Source: Methanomicrobiales archaeon HGW-Methanomicrobiales-2
GTDB taxonomy: Archaea > Halobacteriota > Methanomicrobia > Methanomicrobiales > Methanoculleaceae
DNA length: 64,000 bases
Assembly: GCA_002839645.1 (NCBI GenBank)
Contig: PGYL01000003.1
Span: 1 to 64,000 of the forward strand
Direction: 5' to 3'
Part shown: positions 57,116-64,000 of the stretch, piece after piece
Numbering within the stretch: the first letter of the stretch is position 1
Layout of the letters: every line of letters starts with the position of its first letter
Translations under genes and position numbers: made by a program
The notes under the pieces: model-generated
Told to the model about the DNA's origin: nothing
Seen by the model: the letters and a program-made list of their open reading frames with translations, nothing else
Database searches by the model: none

Positions 57116-57796
57116 ATGACCTTCTTCGACTCCGGGATCTGGGTCCAGTTGATGACCATCATCGGGGAAATTACGTTCTTCCTCATCCTCGGGATGCTGC
57201 TTGCCGCAGTAGCTCTCGCAATCATCGCTGCCGCCTCGATCACGAACGGAAAGTTCTACTTACCGAGGATCCTGATACCCGGCATGGTCCTCTTAGAGGG
57301 GCTCGTGAAGGCGTTCTGCAAGCTCCTCGGCCTGGACGACAAAGACCTCGTCACGTTCTTCATAACGCTCCGAAACACCATGAACACGAAGGCGTTCTCG
57401 GAGACTCCTGTGGAGCAGCGGGCAGTCTTCCTGCCCCAGTGCCTGCGGTCGGCGCAGTGTCCGGCACACCTGACCCCCGAAGGCTTAAAATGCCGGAACT
57501 GCGGCCGCTGTTCGGTCGGGGAGAACGCAGCGTGGCTGGAGCGTATCGGGTATCGCGTCTTCATCGTCCCGGGATCGACGTTCATCAAACGGATGGTCAA
57601 GAAATATCGTCCGCGGGCGATCATCGGCGTCGGCTGCCTCATGGAGGTAAAAGACGGGATCGACATGGGTGACCGGATAGGGCTTACCGCCATCGGTGTC
57701 GTGAACTTAAAAGACGGGTGCGTGGAGACGGTAGCAGACTGGACCGGAGTAAGGGATGCCGCCCTGCTCGGCATCGAGCCCCCTCAGGTGCCGTAG
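57116..57796 (+). CDS. DUF116 membrane protein
   Basis: A 226-residue protein. Two N-terminal transmembrane helices (LMTIIGEITFFLILGMLLAA, LPRILIPGMVLLEGLV) precede a cytosolic DUF116 domain: LPQCLRSAQCPAHLTPEGLK and CRNCGRCSVGENAAWLERIG, with several Cys that may bind metal, and VGCLMEVKDGIDMGD. Found mostly in methanogens and anaerobic bacteria; no known function. It follows mtnA after 2 bases and may be in the same transcript. Confidence 0.88.
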   Translation: MTFFDSGIWVQLMTIIGEITFFLILGMLLAAVALAIIAAASITNGKFYLPRILIPGMVLLEGLVKAFCKLLGLDDKDLVTFFITLRNTMNTKAFSETPVEQRAVFLPQCLRSAQCPAHLTPEGLKCRNCGRCSVGENAAWLERIGYRVFIVPGSTFIKRMVKKYRPRAIIGVGCLMEVKDGIDMGDRIGLTAIGVVNLKDGCVETVADWTGVRDAALLGIEPPQVP

Positions 57797-58194
57797 ACTT
57801 TCACGGCCCTGCCGAATAGACGCTCGCTCGTGACCTTGCCGTAGACGAAGATCGTCTCGGCACTGTTCACATCCCCGATCATGACGCCCGGCCGAAGGGT
57901 GATATCGCCTCCTGCCTGGATAGAATGGAGACACGCGTTGTCACAGATGGTTGCGGTCTCCGAAACCCGGACCGGCCCTTTTATCCTGGCGTCATGACCG
58001 ACGACGATGCTCGCGGCCTCGATGGAACCGCCGACCGTTGAGCCCGGCCCGAGTTCAAGGCAGCCGGCAACTACCATGTTCCCCCAGACATGCGTCTCCG
58101 CGGGGACGATGAAATTTCCATCTATCTTCACGTTTCCGTCAAAAAAGGAACCATTCGGTGCTATATACGTGTCCCCGTGCCGGTAAACTTTCAT
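57784..58194 (-). CDS. Bactofilin-like polymer-forming protein
   Basis: A 136-residue beta-helical protein of the bactofilin/DUF583 type: KVYRHGDTYIAPNGSFFDGN, then VKIDGNFIVPAETHVWGNMV and GGSIEAASIVVGHDARIKGP. Such proteins polymerise on the membrane in bacteria; archaeal forms are poorly known. ATG 58194 has GGAGAT five bases upstream. Its 3' end overlaps the DUF116 gene by 13 bases. Confidence 0.8.
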   Translation of the reverse strand: MKVYRHGDTYIAPNGSFFDGNVKIDGNFIVPAETHVWGNMVVAGCLELGPGSTVGGSIEAASIVVGHDARIKGPVRVSETATICDNACLHSIQAGGDITLRPGVMIGDVNSAETIFVYGKVTSERLFGRAVKVYGT

Positions 58195-58372
58195 GAAGAT
58201 CTCCTGGATAACAGATCGGCCCATGACCAGATAAAATTATCAGTAAGTTATCCCGGACGTCGGAAGGCCGTACCGGATATCTACCCTGGCACTGAGGATA
58301 AAAATGAACCCGGACTCTCCACGAGAGGTCCGGGGTCCTGCCGGAGGGGGCGTCCCAACGGGCACGTTTTGA

Positions 58373-59212
58373 TCATATCACCGCAGCAATCGCAAAGACC
58401 GCGAGCGCGGCAAACATTCCGGTTCGCAGGATTGACGTCGCTCCGGAATCCCGGACGCAGGCCGATGTCGTGCACCGGAGGCCCCGGGAGGCCCCGAAGA
58501 GGATGACGATATCCACCACCGCGATGGCGGCGAGGTAGAAGGGACCCCACCAGTTGCCGAAGGGGAGGACGCTTGCCACCACGGCGCCGCAGGCACAGGC
58601 GAACGCAAGCGTTCCCGTCCGCCGGATACCGACGATCATCGGGAGGGTGCGTGCCCCTCCCGCCGCATCCCCGTCCACGTCCTCTGCATCTTTTAAGACC
58701 TCTCTTGCGATGGTGGCAAGGAACGTGATCGCCGCGAGCGAGAGGTTCTGGACGAGCCCCTCGATACCCGCAAACGCTCCGCCGAAGAGGAAGACGCTGG
58801 CGGTCAGGTAGGCGACGGCCATGTTGCCGAGAGCCGGGGTCCGCTTCAACCAGACGGCGTATGCGATCAGGACGACCGCGTTTGCGAGGGCGATCAGAAG
58901 GCAGAGCGGTATCGTCAGGGTGGCGGCAAGAAGCCCGACGGCAAAGAGCGCCACCGCATACGCCTTTGCACCGGCAAGGCTGATCTCTCCTGACGGGATG
59001 GGTCTCTCGGGCCGGTTGATTCGGTCGATCTCAACATCGTAGATGTCGTTGATCACGTTCCCGCCGGCGGTGATGAGCGCCACGGCCACGGCGAGCAGGA
59101 GCGACGGCGGCGTAAGAGTTCCTGTGGCGATGAGGTATCCCAGGAGCGCCGTAAGGCCGGCAACGACGGCGTTGTGCGGGCGGGTAACCCTGATGAAGGC
59201 GGAAGCGCTCAT
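58373..59212 (-). CDS. UbiA-family prenyltransferase, digeranylgeranylglyceryl phosphate synthase-like
   Basis: A 279-residue membrane protein with about eight hydrophobic helices. Two Asp-rich motifs of the family are clear: NDIYDVEIDRINRPERPIPS and DAEDVDGDAAGGARTLP. The type makes the second ether bond of archaeal lipids. ATG 59212 begins the domain. A TATA box (GGTTATTTATCTT on the minus strand, about 35 bases upstream) is present. The 178 bases between it and the bactofilin-like gene show nothing else. Confidence 0.9.
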   Translation of the reverse strand: MSASAFIRVTRPHNAVVAGLTALLGYLIATGTLTPPSLLLAVAVALITAGGNVINDIYDVEIDRINRPERPIPSGEISLAGAKAYAVALFAVGLLAATLTIPLCLLIALANAVVLIAYAVWLKRTPALGNMAVAYLTASVFLFGGAFAGIEGLVQNLSLAAITFLATIAREVLKDAEDVDGDAAGGARTLPMIVGIRRTGTLAFACACGAVVASVLPFGNWWGPFYLAAIAVVDIVILFGASRGLRCTTSACVRDSGATSILRTGMFAALAVFAIAAVI

Positions 59213-59284
59213 TCTCGAAGAGTTAGGTTCTCGGGCGGAAGATAAATAACCAGAGGTCTTCTGGAGCGGCATTTGGAAAAATGA

Positions 59285-59359
59285 CGGGCTTGGGGGGATT
59301 TGAACCCCCGACATTCAGCTTAGGAGGCTGACGCCATGTCCGGACTAGGCCACAAGCCC
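59285..59359 (-). tRNA. tRNA-Arg (CCT)
   Basis: A 75-base cloverleaf: acceptor GGGCTTG/CAAGCCC, anticodon arm TCAGC-CTCCTAA-GCTGA (anticodon CCT, reading AGG), T arm GGGGG-TTCAAAT-CCCCC, discriminator G. No intron. Confidence 0.95.
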
Positions 59360-59428
59360 ATACGCAGGAGTAAGAGTATTATTCATGAGAAGGTATAAGG
59401 GTATCGAGCATCCACCTTTTCCGGAAGC

Positions 59429-60544
59429 ATGGATGTTGTTGAGGTTACTGAAGGGAAAACCCGGTTTTTCGTGCCCAAGCAGGATCCTCACCTCCAGTTC
59501 CCGCCTGGAAGCGGTCCGGTCTTTTATAACTCGCGCATGGAGATGAACCGGGACGCTACGGTCCTCCTGCTCTCCGTCCTGCGGCCGAAGAGTTACCTCG
59601 ACGCCATGGCGGCGTCCGGGGTCCGGGGACTCCGGGTGGCGCATGAAGTCGGGATACCGGTGACGATCAACGACCGCAGCGCGAAGGCGGTCGAGCTGAT
59701 CCGGCAGAACGTGGAGGCGCTGGGTCTTGCCGCCGAGGTGACCGGAGAGGACGCGAACGCACTGATGAGCGCGAGAAGGTTCGATGCCGTCGACCTCGAC
59801 CCCTTCGGGACACCGGCACCGTTCGTCGACTCCGCGGCACGGAGCGCCGGAGACTACCTCTTCGTCACCGCCACCGACACCGCGCCGCTCTGCGGGGCGC
59901 ACTTAAAAGCAGGCATGCGCCGCTACTTCTCCCACCCCAAAAACACCGAGTACCACCCCGAGGTCGGCCTCCGGACGCTGCTCGGGTTCGTGGCGCGCGA
60001 GGTGATCAAGTATGACCGGGGCATCGAACCTCTCTTCTGCTACGCGCACGCGCACTTTCACCGGCTGCACCTGCGGGTCCGGTACGGGGCGGCGGCGGCC
60101 GACCGGACGCTTGCGCGGATCGGCTACGTGATGCAGTGCCCGCACTGCCTCTACCGGACAGAGCAGGCCGGGATGCTCCCAAAACAGGAGAAATGCGCGG
60201 ACTGCGGTGCGGACCTCGTGCCGGTCGGCCCCCTCTGGACAGGGAGCATCAACGACGACGGGACGCTTGCCGCGATGCAGGAGATGCTGCCGTCGGTCAC
60301 GGCCGGGACCGGTGCGCGGATCGCGCGGCTGCTCGATACCTGCCGCCATGAACTGGAGACCTCGAGCCATTACGACTACCACGTCATTGCAAAATCGCTG
60401 CGGGTCTCCCCAGGCGGCATCGAGACCGTCATCGGGAACCTCTCGGCTCTCGGCTACCGGGCAAGCCGTGCACACTACTCGGGAACAGCCATAAAGACCG
60501 ATGCACCTCTCCCGGTTCTAAAAAAAGTGATCAGCGGCGGGTGA
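59429..60544 (+). CDS. trm1: tRNA (guanine-26-N2)-dimethyltransferase
   Basis: A 371-residue Trm1. VTEGKTRFFVPKQDPHLQFP at the start, GPVFYNSRMEMNRDATVLLL, the SAM region YLDAMAASGVRGLRVAHEV and DLDPFGTPAPFVDSAARSAG as the catalytic DPFG motif. A zinc knuckle (CPHCLYRTEQAGMLPKQEKC, then ADCG) is near residue 235. It makes m2,2G26 on tRNA. ATG 59429. It overlaps the convergent GTPase gene by 14 bases. Confidence 0.95.
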   Translation: MDVVEVTEGKTRFFVPKQDPHLQFPPGSGPVFYNSRMEMNRDATVLLLSVLRPKSYLDAMAASGVRGLRVAHEVGIPVTINDRSAKAVELIRQNVEALGLAAEVTGEDANALMSARRFDAVDLDPFGTPAPFVDSAARSAGDYLFVTATDTAPLCGAHLKAGMRRYFSHPKNTEYHPEVGLRTLLGFVAREVIKYDRGIEPLFCYAHAHFHRLHLRVRYGAAAADRTLARIGYVMQCPHCLYRTEQAGMLPKQEKCADCGADLVPVGPLWTGSINDDGTLAAMQEMLPSVTAGTGARIARLLDTCRHELETSSHYDYHVIAKSLRVSPGGIETVIGNLSALGYRASRAHYSGTAIKTDAPLPVLKKVISGG

Positions 60545-61646
60545 CGACGGAGAGGACGTCGCCGTCCGCGAGTTGGTGGGTGAGACCGACACGCTGCGCG
60601 GCGTGTTTTGCAGAGTCACCCCAGACTTTTGCATACCGGAACTTGTCCGAGAATTCCCGGTGAAGACGGTTGCAGACATCCTCGACCGTGGCCGGGCTCC
60701 GGATGATCAGCGGCTCGTCCATATCCGCGGGGCCGCCGACCGGCTTTAAGTAGACACGCATGAACCCCAGGTTGTCGAATATGGCGTCTTTGAGTTCTTC
60801 GATGCGGTAGCCGCTGTGCGCCGACACCATGATGGGCGCATCACCGAACCGCTCGCCCAGCTCTTTCTCTATCTCCGCCCCGGTCTGCTCGTCTACCAGG
60901 TCGACTTTGTTGACCGCGATGAACGCGGGGACGTAGACACGGTTGCCGATCATGGCATCGATGAAGTCGTCCTGATCGACTTCGTTGCGGATCAGAACAT
61001 CCGCGTTGACGATCCTGCTCTCTGCGAGGATTGCGCGGATATCCTCGAGATCGAGGTCGACGGCGCCGACGGTGTTCAGCCTGATACCGCCGCACCCGGC
61101 CTTCTTGATGGTGATATCGGGTTCTGGCCGGTTGATCCGGATGCCGGCATCGTGGAGCTCGCGGAGAAGGACGTCCGTATGTTGCTCGTTGAATACGTCG
61201 ACTAAAACGAGGATCAGGTCGGCGCTCCGCACGACGGCGATGACCTCTTTCCCGCGGCCTTTACCCATGGCGGCACCGGCGATCAGGCCGGGAATATCCA
61301 GGATCTGGATCTTCGCGCCCCGGTGCTCCATCGAGCCCGGGATCACGGAGACGGTCGTGAAGGCATAGGCCGCCGTTTCGCTTATATCGGAGCCGGTGAG
61401 CCTGTTGAGCAGCGTACTTTTTCCCACGGACGGGAAGCCGACCAGAACAACGGTGGCATCTCCCGACTTCTTCACGGAGAACCCCTCGCCCCCTCCGGAG
61501 GAGGCCATGGCCCGGGTTACCGCTTCGTCACGAATTTTCGCGAGTTTTGCCTTGAGGCGACCGATGTGCTTGGAGGTCGCCTTGTTGTACGGGGTATTTT
61601 TGAGCTCGTCCTCAAGTTCCCGTATCTGCTCTTCGACACTGCTCAT
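60531..61646 (-). CDS. DRG-family GTP-binding protein
   Basis: A 371-residue GTPase of the DRG (OBG-like) family. P-loop GFPSVGKSTLLNRLTGSDIS, G3 ILDIPGLI, NKVDLVDEQTG and the C-terminal TGS domain (VEDVCNRLHREFSDKFRYAK) are present. It acts on the ribosome, probably in translation under stress. ATG 61646. The N-terminal QIRELEDELKNTPYNKATSK is the typical helical leader. Confidence 0.95.
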   Translation of the reverse strand: MSSVEEQIRELEDELKNTPYNKATSKHIGRLKAKLAKIRDEAVTRAMASSGGGEGFSVKKSGDATVVLVGFPSVGKSTLLNRLTGSDISETAAYAFTTVSVIPGSMEHRGAKIQILDIPGLIAGAAMGKGRGKEVIAVVRSADLILVLVDVFNEQHTDVLLRELHDAGIRINRPEPDITIKKAGCGGIRLNTVGAVDLDLEDIRAILAESRIVNADVLIRNEVDQDDFIDAMIGNRVYVPAFIAVNKVDLVDEQTGAEIEKELGERFGDAPIMVSAHSGYRIEELKDAIFDNLGFMRVYLKPVGGPADMDEPLIIRSPATVEDVCNRLHREFSDKFRYAKVWGDSAKHAAQRVGLTHQLADGDVLSVVTRR

Positions 61647-61786
61647 TGCTGCCGGTACACGTATGCTGGGAAGCTACTTATTGGTGCCTATGATGGAAAT
61701 CACGAAGCATAGAGGAAATCCTGACCCGTATAAGGCTCCGATTGTCCTGTTACCGGCAGGACCGGAGAGGGGAGGGCAGGAGACAG

Positions 61787-61794
61787 ATTTAAAT
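61787..61794 (+). promoter_or_regulatory. TATA box of tRNA-Glu
   Basis: TTTAAATA lies 41-48 bases before the tRNA start, which would give a short 5' leader of about 15-20 bases for RNase P to remove. Confidence 0.6.
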
Positions 61795-61834
61795 AGAATT
61801 ATGCCCAACAATGTAGAGCACGTTGGTGCAATGC

Positions 61835-61909
61835 GCTGCTATAGTGTAGACCGGCCAATCATGAGGGACTCTCACTCCCTCGACAGGGGTTCGAATCCCC
61901 TTAGCAGCA
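61835..61909 (+). tRNA. tRNA-Glu (CTC)
   Basis: A 75-base cloverleaf: acceptor GCTGCTA/TAGCAGC, anticodon arm AGGGA-CTCTCAC-TCCCT (anticodon CTC), T arm AGGGG-TTCGAAT-CCCCT, discriminator A. A T-rich run follows. Confidence 0.95.
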
Positions 61910-62075
61910 TCATTTTGCGACTGTTTTGAAGTTTTAATCCGATACGGCGTTCTTTTGCTTGTGATATCCGCCATTATCGACAACCGCTCGCGGTCCGTCC
62001 AGATCATGAATCCTGCTCATAAAGGCGGGAGAGAATACGAACGCTCATACCGGTTGCCGGCAGAATACAATCAGT

Positions 62076-63152
62076 ATGCTCTTCCTTTCAGCGCAGGAGA
62101 CGGCGGAGTGGTCCGGCCTTGCAGACGAGGTCCTCAGGAGCAGGACTGCGCCGGGCACCTATGACGGCGAGATCCGGCCGAATCTGCTCTCTGCCTTTGA
62201 CTACTACATAGGAACAGTGCTTGCCGCCCACGGGCAGGCCGCAGAGGGGATCGAATGGCTGAAGGCCGCTGCTCTTGGCGAGGAGAACGATCTCTTCTCT
62301 GCGGGATTTCTCCTCGGCTTCCTTGAGCGCCACAACGGGAAACTCGCCATGCCCACGGTGGCGTTTGCCGACCCGCGCCCGTTCATGCACTTTGCCGGTG
62401 TCCCCATGATGCGGGAGGCAAGAAAGCGATTCATTGCACAGTGCGGCAACACCCTGCCGCAGATCGATACGCCGTTTGCCATGATGGACATAGGGTGCGG
62501 CGACGGAGGGCTCACCGTATCGCTCTTACAGCACCTGCAAGACACCGGCAAGGTCACTGAGATTGCCGAAGTCCTCCTCATCGATCCGTCGCCTGCAATG
62601 GTGGCCCTTGCTGAAAAGACCGTCCGCGATGCATTCCCAGATGTCCGTATCGAGACCGTGAACAGCCGGATCCAGGACTGCTCCAGCAGCATCGATCACC
62701 GTTTCGATCTCGCCGTCAGCTCGCTTGCCTACCACCACATGCCCATCGAGCATAAGAAGATCCACCTCACAGAGCTCAAACCCTGGATCGACCACTTCGT
62801 CCTCTTCGAGATGGATGCGAACAACGACGCCCCGGAGATGTATTCCCCTGAGCTTGCGCTCTCGGTCTACCAGTCCTACGGGGGTGTCATCGATTTCGTC
62901 TTCTCGCACGACGCCCCGGTGGACGTAGCCGTCGCCTGCGTGGACCTCTTCCTGATGACGGAGGTCGTCTCGTTCTTCACGCAGCCCCGCGGTGAGCGGA
63001 CCGATTATCATATGCTGCAGAGCCAGTGGGATGCGCTCTTTGCGGAATGCCTGGGTCCGGAGTTCACTCCCTGCTGCCACTCACCCTGCTATGCGGACGA
63101 ACACACGACGCTCTTTACGATGCATTACGGGCGGGAAGATATTGACGGGTGA
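62076..63152 (+). CDS. Class I SAM-dependent methyltransferase, substrate unknown
   Basis: A 358-residue protein. The first 130 residues are helical (TPR-like, HGQAAEGIEWLKAAALGEEN); the middle is a methyltransferase with motif I MMDIGCGDGGLTVSLLQHLQ, LLIDPSPAMVALAEKTV and FDLAVSSLAYHHMPIEHKKI. The C-terminal part (TPCCHSPCYADEHTTLFTMH) is Cys/His-rich. No neighbour identifies the substrate. It ends 1 base before the TnpB stop, converging. Confidence 0.75.
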   Translation: MLFLSAQETAEWSGLADEVLRSRTAPGTYDGEIRPNLLSAFDYYIGTVLAAHGQAAEGIEWLKAAALGEENDLFSAGFLLGFLERHNGKLAMPTVAFADPRPFMHFAGVPMMREARKRFIAQCGNTLPQIDTPFAMMDIGCGDGGLTVSLLQHLQDTGKVTEIAEVLLIDPSPAMVALAEKTVRDAFPDVRIETVNSRIQDCSSSIDHRFDLAVSSLAYHHMPIEHKKIHLTELKPWIDHFVLFEMDANNDAPEMYSPELALSVYQSYGGVIDFVFSHDAPVDVAVACVDLFLMTEVVSFFTQPRGERTDYHMLQSQWDALFAECLGPEFTPCCHSPCYADEHTTLFTMHYGREDIDG

Positions 63153-63153
63153 A

Positions 63154-64000
63154 CTACCCCGCCCTGAAGGGCGGGGCTTCCTGCTTCATGGACAACACTT
63201 GCACCACAGAGATGTGATGTAGAGGTATCGTTTCCACAGGCTCGAAGGGCTGTTCCATCCCCACGCGGTGAATATTTACCGCAGCATTGTAGTCTCTCTC
63301 GGCAACAAACCCACAGTATGGACATTCGTGGACTCTCTCAGAGAGCGTTTTTTTCACGATGCTTCCGCAGTTTGCGCACATCTGTGATGTATTCCGGGGA
63401 TCGACTTTGATGAGATTCGTACCAGCACTTTCAGCCTTGTACGCAAGATAAGAATAGAATCGTCCCCATGAGGCGTCATGGATGCTCCGGTGCAATCCAG
63501 GAAAGTTGCCTTTCTCCTTCAGACCTTTGACATCCAGGTCTTCAACGCAGATCGTTGCATAGGTGTCAACGTACTGGCGGGAGAGTTTATGCAGGAAATC
63601 TCTCTTCTGGTTCGTGATATGATCATAGACCTTTTCCAGTCTGCATTTTGCCTTCTTCCAGTTCTGCGAGAGCCGTTTCTTTCGGGCAATGCTCTGTTGC
63701 AACTTCTTGATCCTATACAGTGAATGCTCATAGAACCGGGGATTCTCGATCACCGCACCGTCGCTATCGACTGCAAACGAGTTCAGACCAACATCAATCC
63801 CAACTGACCGCCCTTCTCGTTTCGGTTCAGAGACCTCCTGTTCCGCCTGAACGATCACATACCAGCGATCCCCTGAACGGGTGATCAGGACGCCCTTCAC
63901 CTTTCTGGTATACGGTCGGTGCATGGTGAACGGAAATGTTCCGATCTTTGAGAACGTGATCGCGCTGTGTTCACGGTCGATCTTGAACCCGGACTGGTTG
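63154..64000 (-). mobile_element. tnpB: IS200/IS605-family TnpB (OrfB) protein, partial, runs off the right edge
   Basis: C-terminal 282 codons of a TnpB RNA-guided nuclease, an ancestor-type of Cas12. RuvC Asp in SVGIDVGLNSFAVDSDG, Glu in TICVEDLDVKGLKEKGN, the zinc ribbon CANCGSIVKKTLSERVHECP followed by YCG, and the last Asp in AERDYNAAVNIHRVG are all intact, so the catalytic triad is complete. The frame is open to the window edge (KIDREHSAITFSKIGTFPF before MHRPY), so an internal ATG at 63924 is not the start. No tnpA is visible on this side. The 3' end normally overlaps a guide (omega) RNA scaffold. Confidence 0.9.
63157..63176. repeat. Hairpin CCCCGCCC-TGAA-GGGCGGGG at the TnpB end
   Basis: A perfect 8-bp stem with a TGAA loop, placed inside the last codons of tnpB (encoding ..APPFRAG). 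IS200/IS605-type elements carry imperfect palindromes near their ends that the transposase recognises; this could be the right-end palindrome, and it may also end the methyltransferase transcript. Confidence 0.6.

Overview
The window is archaeal, most likely from a hydrogenotrophic methanogen of the Methanomicrobiales (Methanoculleus-like). This rests on protein content: proteasome alpha, SBDS, RNase P Pop5/Rpp30, L15e, L37Ae, RpoP, prefoldin beta, Pcc1, NAC, a UbiA lipid prenyltransferase, F420H2:NADP oxidoreductase, an HdrA-like flavoprotein, PycAB and the methanogen families DUF2111 and DUF2551. It also rests on TATA-type promoters, frequent ATGA/GTGA gene overlaps and GGAGG/GGTGA ribosome sites. 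Most genes are GC-rich; a few accessory stretches are clearly richer in AT. The species was not tested by any search.

Left part, 1-17900: an accessory region. After a truncated sulfatase-maturase-like radical SAM gene and small envelope proteins come two related MNT nucleotidyltransferase/HEPN toxin loci, both with a broken HEPN gene. They flank an unrecognised nuclease-like gene, and an orphan HicB follows. Then comes an 11-kb minus-strand operon, hsdM - DUF1016 nuclease - 35-codon ORF - hsdS - REase-like protein - ABC-3C middle component - SMC-like ABC ATPase - hsdR. Every junction overlaps. It is a type I restriction-modification system with what looks like a complete ABC three-component conflict system nested between hsdS and hsdR, and it is the best candidate here for an undescribed composite defence system. 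The island abuts the 3' end of an intron-containing tRNA-Met gene.

18000-28500: a biotin neighbourhood (pycA, pycB, bioY-ecfA-ecfA-ecfT, birA) with a palindromic BirA-operator-like site in the bioY promoter, followed by DUF2111, an amidotransferase-like protein, RtcB, archease and two small conserved proteins. RtcB and archease are the RNA ligase pair that can join tRNA exons; two intron-bearing tRNA genes lie in the same window.

28500-41050: secF-secD, thioredoxin and npdG, a class II aldolase, a membrane glycosyltransferase, DUF99, a universal stress protein, a pilin-like pair, a PflA-like radical SAM protein, a PP2C phosphatase, a HEAT-repeat protein, tRNA-Asp and intron-bearing tRNA-Tyr, and an isopropylmalate-synthase-family gene whose first codons are out of frame.

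41050-64000: the archaeal exosome-type superoperon (rpl15e, rnp3, rnp2, psmA, SBDS, rpl37ae, rpoP, Brix, pcc1, pfdB), but without exosome genes at their usual place; then moaC, nnr, a RecJ-like DHH protein, PUA-NAC-TrmI, pyrB-pyrI, coaD, a gamma-carbonic-anhydrase-like protein, a short HdrA, mtnA, DUF116, a bactofilin-like protein, a UbiA prenyltransferase, trm1, a DRG GTPase, tRNA-Arg and tRNA-Glu, a methyltransferase and a partial TnpB at the right edge. Three copies of a roughly 170-bp palindromic intergenic element (about 32.5, 48.2 and 53.9 kb) are a second notable feature.
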